Below are positions 6,724 through 11,065 of a stretch of 11,065 bases of DNA, one piece after another; the stretch's first letter is position 1, and each line of letters opens with the position of its first letter. Source of the DNA: Patescibacteria group bacterium (GTDB lineage: Bacteria > Patescibacteriota > Gracilibacteria > UBA1369 > PNNO01); the NCBI GenBank assembly GCA_024275695.1, contig JAJRYP010000116.1, forward strand, positions 1-11,065, in the 5' to 3' direction. A program made the position numbers and the translations under genes. The notes under the pieces were generated by a model, which saw only the letters and a list, made by a program, of their open reading frames with translations, had not been told where the DNA came from and did no database searches.

Positions 6724-7119
6724 ATGTCTCCAAAAAAAACAAGCCCGGACAAGAAAGATAAAATCTCAATTGTTAGATTTATTTATCTCTACATAATTAC
6801 CGCTATTACTTTTATCGTGTTTATTATTGGTGCGATAACTATTGTGGATGTTGTCTTAAAAGCTTATGTATTTGATGTTGATGAATATGAATGGAGCAGA
6901 CCGCCAACCATTTATTGTGAAAATTTAACTCGCGGCCCCGAATATGAAGATTGTTTAAAAAGGCGGGAAGCGGCCGAGGAAAAAGAAGATGCGAGGATTA
7001 TAAGTAAAGATTCCGCAAGACGTTTGTCTATTGGTATAGCTCAAGTTATTGTTGCATTTCCGCTTTGGATTTTTCACTGGAGAATAATTGAGCGTGACCG
7101 CAAACGACGACGAAAATAA
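6724..7119 (+). CDS. Two-helix membrane protein, possibly DUF5671-like
   Basis: This 131-residue protein has a basic N-terminus, a long hydrophobic segment (about residues 18-46), an acidic central loop with two cysteines (65 and 77), a second helix (about 100-118) containing FPLWIFHWR, and a strongly basic tail (RDRKRRRK). By the positive-inside rule both ends face the cytoplasm and the loop is outside, where the two cysteines could form a disulfide. The YLY helix start and the closing FPLWIFHWR pattern resemble DUF5671-type membrane proteins of CPR bacteria; this is pattern memory only. It lies 11 bases after rplK, in the same operon, and is a second membrane-protein insertion in this ribosomal cluster. 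Function unknown. Confidence 0.85.
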   Translation: MSPKKTSPDKKDKISIVRFIYLYIITAITFIVFIIGAITIVDVVLKAYVFDVDEYEWSRPPTIYCENLTRGPEYEDCLKRREAAEEKEDARIISKDSARRLSIGIAQVIVAFPLWIFHWRIIERDRKRRRK

Positions 7120-7127
7120 TTTTTATT

Positions 7128-7165
7128 AAGTGGGAGAATATTTATTCAAATATTCGAACCCATTT
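7128..7165 (+). promoter_or_regulatory. Hairpin resembling an L1-binding mRNA leader, upstream of rplA
   Basis: AAGTGGG (7128-7134) pairs with CCCATTT (7159-7165), and GAATATTT (7136-7143) pairs perfectly with AAATATTC (7148-7155) around an ATTC loop. An asymmetric internal loop (A opposite GAA) separates the two stems. The GUGGGAG strand matches the L1-stalk helix 76 strand of 23S rRNA, and L1 is known to repress its own operon by binding an mRNA mimic of that site. The position just before rplA fits, but L1 binding is inferred. Confidence 0.5.
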
Positions 7166-7304
7166 GATATGAAAGACGAACAATTCAAGGAAGCGACCGA
7201 CGAACGAGCTGAGCGTACAAAAGGTACGCGTGCGAATGAGAAGGAAAGCTGACGAAGAAGTGTGAAGTCTATCGGATCAAATTCACCACATAACCAAAAA
7301 AACT
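7166..7304 (+). other. rplA leader with purine-rich linker and possible 27-aa ORF
   Basis: The bases after the hairpin are rich in CGA, GAGC and GAAG words and more GC-rich than the neighbouring genes. They hold the inverted repeat GCGTAC-AAAAG-GTACGC (7213-7229). An ATG at 7169 opens a 27-codon frame to a TGA at 7252 that would encode a very charged, arginine/glutamate-rich peptide starting MKDEQFKEATDER. It has no Shine-Dalgarno, like the real genes here, so it cannot be excluded, but the composition suggests linker DNA. Confidence 0.3.
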
Positions 7305-8000
7305 ATGTCCAAACGAGGCAAAAAGTACAAAGCAGCTATGGAAGAGCTGAAAGAAAAAGAATTTTATACTCTTGATGAGGCCGTAGCGCTTCTTCCAAAA
7401 ACTTCCACGACAAAATTCGATGCTTCTTGTGAAATTCACATAAAACTCGGAATCAATCCGAAACATGCGGATCAAGTTGTAAGATCAACTATTACTCTTC
7501 CTCATGGAACAGGTAAAAAAATTAAAATTGCCGCATTCGTTCCGGATGAGAAAATAAAGGAAGCTAAGGATGCCGGCGCAATCGAAGTCGGGAACTCGGA
7601 TTTAATTGATAAAATTAACGGAGGATGGCTTGATTTTGATATCGCCGTTGCTACTCCGGATATGATGAAAGAAATCGGCAAAATTGCCAAAATTTTAGGA
7701 CAAAAAGGTCTTATGCCTAATCCAAAATCCGGAACCGTCACTCAAGAACCGAGAACAATTATTTCTGAATTAATTAAAGGTAAAATTGAGTTTAGAAACG
7801 ATAAACTCGGAAACCTCCATAATGTTTTCGGAAAAGTTTCCTTTGGAGAAGATAAACTTAAAGAAAACGTCCAAACGTATCTGAAAGCTGTACAAGATGC
7901 CAAACCGTCGGGAGTTAAAGGTGTGTATATTCAATCAATTACATTAAGCACATCAATGGGTCCCGGAATTAAAGTTGATGTCCAGGACGTTGTTAAATAA
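7305..8000 (+). CDS. rplA: 50S ribosomal protein L1
   Basis: L1 (231 residues, the usual length) binds the mobile L1 stalk of 23S rRNA and helps release deacylated tRNA from the E site; in other bacteria it also represses its own mRNA. Seen in the sequence: the basic N-terminus MSKRGKKYK, the domain I segment DASCEIHIKLGINPKHADQ, the domain II Rossmann-like part with VAAF/VPDE-type strands, the hallmark GQKGLMPNPKSGTVT (about residues 132-146), and the C-terminal STSMGPGIKVD ending. It is the last plus-strand gene of the operon. rplJ and rplL, which often follow, are not here. Its stop codon directly abuts the stop of the convergent minus-strand gene. Confidence 0.97.
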   Translation: MSKRGKKYKAAMEELKEKEFYTLDEAVALLPKTSTTKFDASCEIHIKLGINPKHADQVVRSTITLPHGTGKKIKIAAFVPDEKIKEAKDAGAIEVGNSDLIDKINGGWLDFDIAVATPDMMKEIGKIAKILGQKGLMPNPKSGTVTQEPRTIISELIKGKIEFRNDKLGNLHNVFGKVSFGEDKLKENVQTYLKAVQDAKPSGVKGVYIQSITLSTSMGPGIKVDVQDVVK

Positions 8001-8270
8001 TTAACGACAAAAATCAACAACAATGGGAGCGTAGCGGTCATATGTATCTTCCAACTCAATTTGGAATTCTTTTCCGTCATCACATTTAACAAAAATACTG
8101 TTCCGGTCACCTTCATAATGTACTTTGGCAACATTCTGCAATTTTTCAAGTTCCGTAATGCTTTCACGAATACTTGAAAAACTTGAGAAAGCATAAAAAA
8201 CAATCGCTATCAGCATTATAAATCCCGCAATCATCACAGAAATAAGATAATGATGTTTTTTAGGGTACAT
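8001..8270 (-). CDS. Small single-helix membrane protein, unknown function
   Basis: This 89-residue product starts MYPKKHHYLI, has one membrane helix (about residues 8-28), a short helical Ser/Glu/Leu segment (30-47), and a compact beta-like C-terminal part with two cysteines (63 and 88). A longer in-frame start at 8345 is possible, but it would lie deep inside yqhQ and add an unlikely N-terminus. The ATG at 8270 overlaps the end of yqhQ by 11 bases, which fits translational coupling. Its stop (8003-8001) abuts the rplA stop with no gap. No family recognised. A role linked to YqhQ in the membrane is only inferred from the overlap. Confidence 0.72.
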   Translation of the reverse strand: MYPKKHHYLISVMIAGFIMLIAIVFYAFSSFSSIRESITELEKLQNVAKVHYEGDRNSIFVKCDDGKEFQIELEDTYDRYAPIVVDFCR

Positions 8271-9207
8271 TGTCGTAATGTTTATTATCTTCAAGATCAA
8301 GCGCTTTTTGCAGCGCATGAAGTGCAACATCAAGTTGTTTATCATTTGGTTCTCTGGTAGTAAGTTTCTGAAAAATCAACCCGGGAACAATAGCCCACTT
8401 CATCCACTTGTTTTGTTGATGTTTTGCGCTCCACTTTAAAAACTCATAAGAAATTCCCGCAATCAAAGGAAGAAAAGCAAGTCTCTTTAAAAAATTGATA
8501 CCAAAATCCGGATCACGCGGAAGCAACGTGTAAGTTAGAATACTAATCATAAATACAATTAAGATAAAACTTGTTCCACATCTTGGATGAAATCGCGACT
8601 GTTTTTTTGCATTTTTTACTGTTAAAGGAAGCCCTTTTTCATAAGTAAAAATAGATTTATGTTCGGCTCCATGATATTCAAATACTCTCTTAATACTTGG
8701 CATAAAGCTCAAAATAACAATATATAAAATGAAGAATGAAGTTTTGAGTATGCCGTCTATTAAATTATAAAGAAACGAATTTCTTATCGGTTCATAGATC
8801 GACGAAAGACCCTCGGTAATCCATAAAGGTAAAAATTTGAACAAAAACAAACTAAGCGCGATTGCAATTACAAAAGATAAAGCGAACATTGCTCCTTCAA
8901 CAATTTTCTGCCACTGTGTTTTAGGTTTATCATCACCTTCATCAACCATTTCATTGGCGGCAAAATTCAAAGCTTTCATTCCAATAATCATCATTTCAAA
9001 TAACCCTACGACCCCCCTAATCAAAGGTAAACCAAGAAATTTAATACGTTTGGTTATTGATTTATATGGATCATCTTTAACTTTAATATTCCCGTTTTCC
9101 TTACGAACAGCGACGGTAACAAATTGTGGAGATCTCATCATCACTCCTTCTATAACCGCTTGTCCGCCAACCGCGAAATCAATCTTCTCATCTTTTCGGA
9201 TTTTCAT
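8260..9207 (-). CDS. yqhQ: DUF1385 family membrane protein YqhQ
   Basis: The protein (315 residues, normal for the family) shows the DUF1385 signatures: GGQAVIEGVMMRSP (14-27), HGAEHK (179-184), HPRCGTS (207-213) and the C-terminal TTREPNDKQLDVALHAL. It has about four membrane helices, at roughly 104-130, 150-170, 210-229 and 240-257. The family is widespread in bacteria and its biochemical function is unsettled. The conserved His, Glu and Cys residues might bind a metal or act catalytically, but that is speculation. It is the first gene of a two-gene minus-strand unit with its own promoter at 9253-9281. The ATG at 9207 is the natural start because the family motif begins just after it. Confidence 0.92.
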   Translation of the reverse strand: MKIRKDEKIDFAVGGQAVIEGVMMRSPQFVTVAVRKENGNIKVKDDPYKSITKRIKFLGLPLIRGVVGLFEMMIIGMKALNFAANEMVDEGDDKPKTQWQKIVEGAMFALSFVIAIALSLFLFKFLPLWITEGLSSIYEPIRNSFLYNLIDGILKTSFFILYIVILSFMPSIKRVFEYHGAEHKSIFTYEKGLPLTVKNAKKQSRFHPRCGTSFILIVFMISILTYTLLPRDPDFGINFLKRLAFLPLIAGISYEFLKWSAKHQQNKWMKWAIVPGLIFQKLTTREPNDKQLDVALHALQKALDLEDNKHYDNVP

Positions 9208-9226
9208 AATAAAGAATTTACTTTAA

Positions 9227-9255
9227 TTGACTACAATATAGTATTTCATTAAATT
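9227..9255 (+). promoter_or_regulatory. Possible promoter for dut-tmk
   Basis: TTGACT (9227-9232) is followed after 17 bases by a weak -10, TAAATT (9250-9255), pointing to dut. It overlaps the yqhQ promoter face to face. The leader to the dut ATG would be about 100 bases long. Confidence 0.35.
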
Positions 9256-9281
9256 ATACTTAAATTATAAAGTCAATTCAA
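9253..9281 (-). promoter_or_regulatory. Sigma70-type promoter of yqhQ
   Basis: On the minus strand TTGAAT (9281-9276) and a consensus TATAAT (9258-9253) are 17 bases apart. Transcription would start near 9246, about 40 bases before the ATG at 9207. A second, shifted pair, TTGACT (9276-9271) and TTTAAT (9253-9248), also has 17-base spacing. Confidence 0.7.
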
Positions 9282-9290
9282 TCTTAAACA

Positions 9291-9358
9291 AGGAGTTCGC
9301 TCCGCTCACGCTTAAGCTTCGCCTTAGCTCAGCGAGAGTCTCACTAACGCTCGTCTCT
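9291..9358 (+). other. GC-rich linker upstream of dut
   Basis: This short stretch is built from repeated CTTCGC, GCTCA, GCTTA and CTCGTCTC-like words and is much less AT-rich than the promoter region beside it. It contains the hairpin GGAG-TTCG-CTCC (9292-9303) and CTTAAG-type palindromes. It ends three bases before the dut ATG, with no Shine-Dalgarno. Its word content resembles, on the opposite strand, the linker before rplA. Confidence 0.35.
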
Positions 9359-9360
9359 GT

Positions 9361-9795
9361 ATGAATCAAAAAGTTCAAATTAAAAGAATCGACACAAGCC
9401 TGCCTCTCCCGCAATATGAGACAAACGGGTCAGTTGGGTTTGATATTCTTGCACGTGAAAAAACCGAAATTCCACCAAAAGAAATCAAGCTTGTGCCGGG
9501 AAACATTATCGTAAAAGTTCCAAAAGGATATATGCTAATGGTAGCCTCCAGAAGCAGTACTCCTAAAAAGAAAGGACTCAGTCCGCCACATGGGCTTGGA
9601 ATCATAGACCACGATTATTGCGGCTCGCAAGATGAAATAAAAATTCAAGTATATAATTTTACGAATAACTCTGTTATAGTGCGTAAAGGAGAGAAAATCG
9701 CACAAGGAGTTTTTATAAAAATTGATAAGTTGAACTGGGAGGAAGTTGAAGAAATGACGGATAAATCGCGTGGCGGATTCGGAAGTACGGGATAA
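9361..9795 (+). CDS. dut: dUTP diphosphatase (dUTPase)
   Basis: dUTPase hydrolyses dUTP to dUMP and pyrophosphate, keeping uracil out of DNA and supplying dUMP for dTMP synthesis. All five motifs of the trimeric family are visible in the 144 residues: I GFDILA (26-31), II SRSS (63-66), III GIIDHDY (80-86) with the catalytic Asp 83 and substrate-binding Tyr 86, IV GEKIAQ (110-115), and V RGGFGSTG (137-144). Motif III is followed by CGSQDEI, one or two residues longer than the common YRGEI form; this longer version occurs in CPR and some archaeal dUTPases as far as I recall. The protein ends right after motif V, as short forms do. It lies 94 bases upstream of tmk, likely in one transcript. Confidence 0.92.
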   Translation: MNQKVQIKRIDTSLPLPQYETNGSVGFDILAREKTEIPPKEIKLVPGNIIVKVPKGYMLMVASRSSTPKKKGLSPPHGLGIIDHDYCGSQDEIKIQVYNFTNNSVIVRKGEKIAQGVFIKIDKLNWEEVEEMTDKSRGGFGSTG

Positions 9796-9889
9796 TGTTT
9801 GCGTGATGCGCCCTTCGTTTTCGCTCCAATTGCATCATTCGATCATCATCACAACATCTGAAAATCATTATATATTATGCCTAGAAAAT

Positions 9890-10480
9890 ATGTTCAGAGG
9901 AAAATTTATTACATTTTACGGAATTAATAATATCGGGAAATCGACTCATGCAAGAATTTTAGTGGAGCGTCTGAAAAAAGAAGGATTTGATCCGCTCTAT
10001 ATCAAATTTCCTATTTATGAACTTGGCCCTTCGGGCCCTTATTTGAATAAAATTATTCGACAGGGAAAGCAGGATATATCTGAAGAAGAACTTCAATTGT
10101 GGTTTACTATTAATCGTCACCAATATGAGGGGACCTTAAAATCCCACTTAATGAACGGGAAAACCATCATTGCGGAGGATTACATAGGAACCGGAATCGC
10201 GTGGGGAATCACAAAAGGAGCAAACCAAGACTGGCTCGAACAGATTAACAGATATTTACTTCGTTCGGATTTGGCAATTTTGATTGATGGAGAAAGAGCC
10301 GTGCAAGCAATTGAGGAAGGACATATTCATGAAACAAACGACCAATTAATGCGAAAAGCAAGAGCAGTTCATCTGGATCTCGCTAAAAAATACGCATGGT
10401 ACACAATTCAGTTACAGAAGAAGAAAGAAGATACGGCAAAACTTGTCTGGGAAGCAGTGAAAGAATTTTTTGAATATTAG
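9890..10480 (+). CDS. tmk: Thymidylate kinase-like protein
   Basis: A P-loop kinase of 196 residues, most likely phosphorylating dTMP to dTDP. The Walker A motif is GINNIGKST (11-19), where typical thymidylate kinases have GxDGxGKST. The QLWFTINRHQYE segment (69-80) and EDYIGTGIAWG (96-106) stand at the positions of the nucleotide-binding helix and of the family DRYxxS motif. The lid region (about 135-150, GERAVQAIEEGHIHE) has few arginines. The ATG at 9890 is chosen: the longer frame from GTG 9770 overlaps dut and adds 40 residues unlike the family. With dut it forms a dTTP-precursor pair. A strong terminator follows. Substrate specificity is inferred, and another deoxynucleoside monophosphate kinase role cannot be excluded. 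Confidence 0.85.
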   Translation: MFRGKFITFYGINNIGKSTHARILVERLKKEGFDPLYIKFPIYELGPSGPYLNKIIRQGKQDISEEELQLWFTINRHQYEGTLKSHLMNGKTIIAEDYIGTGIAWGITKGANQDWLEQINRYLLRSDLAILIDGERAVQAIEEGHIHETNDQLMRKARAVHLDLAKKYAWYTIQLQKKKEDTAKLVWEAVKEFFEY

Positions 10481-10512
10481 TCAAATATTAATTTTTTATA
10501 AATTTTTTTTGT

Positions 10513-10541
10513 AAACGTATGCTTTCTGGCATACGTTTTTT
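10513..10541 (+). terminator. Intrinsic terminator after tmk
   Basis: AAACGTATGC (10513-10522) pairs perfectly with GCATACGTTT (10529-10538) around a TTTCTG loop, and the T-run continues to 10541. It lies 33 bases after the tmk stop and should end the dut-tmk transcript. It is one-directional, because no T-run follows on the minus strand. Confidence 0.85.
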
Positions 10542-10812
10542 CTGCGTGAGCAAAAACTTTTTATCAATCACAGACGGAGTAATTAAGCCGCAACGAACAA
10601 GAAACGAAAAAAAGCTGATGGTTTTTTGCTTATGCATCAAATTTTGGAGCTCTTTGAAAATATCATTTGTCAAACACTAACTTTTCCCTTAAAAAGGAGG
10701 ACTTTAAGGGCAATAATTCATATAAGAAGGTGAGTAAGGCAAGAAAAACAAAGGAGGTCAACACATCTCTCGCTCTTTAAAATCCGTGGGTAAACTTTTT
10801 TGGAGTTTTTAG
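10542..10812. other. Non-coding stretch with SD-like motifs before an IS fragment
   Basis: No gene is recognised here in any frame; all plus-strand frames are broken by stops. It holds a hairpin (10686-10710) and two canonical anti-SD complements, AAGGAGG (10694-10700) and AAAGGAGGT (10750-10758). It also holds a 16-residue GTG frame (10730-10780) starting MSKARKTKEV, which could be the decayed start of a transposase gene. In-frame stops occur up to the TAG at 10810-10812, where the integrase reading frame opens. Confidence 0.45.
10686..10710. repeat. Inverted repeat presenting an SD sequence in its loop
   Basis: CCCTTAAA (10686-10693) and TTTAAGGG (10703-10710) are exact reverse complements around a 9-base loop containing AAGGAGG. 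It may be part of an insertion-sequence end or leader. No start codon lies at a suitable distance after the loop. Confidence 0.5.
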
Positions 10813-11065
10813 CTAAGAAAAGGGGAAAACGCAATTTTATTTGTTAAGGAGCTTGTTAAAAGAGCTCCGTTCCAAGTACAACGAATTAGAGTTGATAACC
10901 GATATGGAAAGAAATTTAAAGCATATTGCGAAAATATACTTGGAATAGAAGTTATCGAAAATGACCCATATTCTCCTGAGCAAAATGGGAAAATTGAGCG
11001 TTTTCATGGAACTCTCAAGAGGCAATTTTTTTACCGTTATTGCTCTTTTCAGGACGATATGGAAA
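10813..11065 (+). pseudogene. Insertion-sequence integrase core (rve-type transposase), 5'-truncated, cut by window edge
   Basis: The frame from 10813 to the window end (84 codons) encodes the second half of a DDE integrase core. AILFVKELVKRAPF leads to RIRVDNRYGKKF, holding the second catalytic aspartate followed by the usual Asn. Then comes NDPYSPEQNGKIERFHGTLKR, with the catalytic glutamate 34 residues later, as in IS481/IS3-like transposases. An in-frame TAG at 10810 and no start codon mean that the helix-turn-helix and first-aspartate part is missing or frameshifted. No long upstream frame supplies it. The gene continues past the right edge, so only the 5' damage can be judged. The assignment to IS481 rather than IS3 is open. 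Confidence 0.7.

Noticed and set aside
9770..9889. GTG start 40 codons upstream of tmk
   Set aside because: It overlaps the conserved end of dut, and the added residues look non-coding; the P-loop protein starts naturally at 9890.
10488..10673. Minus-strand 61-codon frame after tmk
   Set aside because: It starts with TTG, runs straight through the tmk terminator hairpin, and has no recognised similarity; most likely a chance frame.
1..11065. Recoding of TGA as glycine (as in Gracilibacteria)
   Set aside because: No in-frame TGA occurs in the confident genes; they are intact under the standard bacterial code. TGA is also not used as their stop, but the sample is small.
1..11065. CRISPR array or phage attachment sites
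   Set aside because: No regularly spaced direct repeats, cas genes or tRNA-linked duplications were seen.

Overview
The window looks like a chromosomal piece of a Candidate Phyla Radiation (Patescibacteria) bacterium; I cannot name the phylum. Evidence for this: moderately AT-rich DNA, standard stop codons (no in-frame TGA in about 3,000 coding codons, so TGA is not read as glycine), lineage-specific small membrane proteins inserted in a ribosomal operon, a dUTPase and a divergent thymidylate kinase of the kind seen in these genomes, a short two-helix pilin-like protein, and no Shine-Dalgarno sequence in front of any confident gene.

Layout. (1) Bases 1-4431, minus strand: a 1,237-residue lysine-rich protein of unknown function, built from about five degenerate helix-plus-beta repeats, is transcribed from a good sigma70-type promoter at 4403-4431. 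It is followed 12 bases later by a secreted or membrane, TrbC/VirB2-like pilin-type protein that runs off the left edge. (2) Bases 4372-4871: a gene-poor divergent region with a terminator-like hairpin, a perfect 24-bp palindrome, other short palindromes and possibly decayed minus-strand coding sequence. It ends in the secE promoter and a tandem 7-nt repeat. (3) Bases 4872-8000, plus strand: secE, nusG, an acidic membrane-anchored protein, rplK, a two-helix membrane protein and rplA. The genes are tightly packed and some overlap. A hairpin before rplA resembles the L1-binding stalk of 23S rRNA and may mediate L1 autoregulation. (4) Bases 8001-9207, minus strand: yqhQ (DUF1385) and an overlapping one-helix membrane protein that ends directly against rplA. 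(5) Bases 9361-10480, plus strand: dut and tmk, two steps of dTTP supply and dUTP clearance, closed by a strong intrinsic terminator. (6) Bases 10542-11065: non-coding sequence with SD-like motifs, then the 5'-truncated catalytic core of an insertion-sequence integrase that runs off the right edge.

How the genes fit together: the central block couples protein export (SecE), transcription elongation (NusG) and the L11/L1 ribosomal proteins, with two unknown membrane proteins under the same control. The dut-tmk pair handles thymidine nucleotide precursors. The most unusual parts are the giant repeat protein with its pilin-like partner, the membrane-protein insertions in the ribosomal operon, and the palindrome-rich divergent region.
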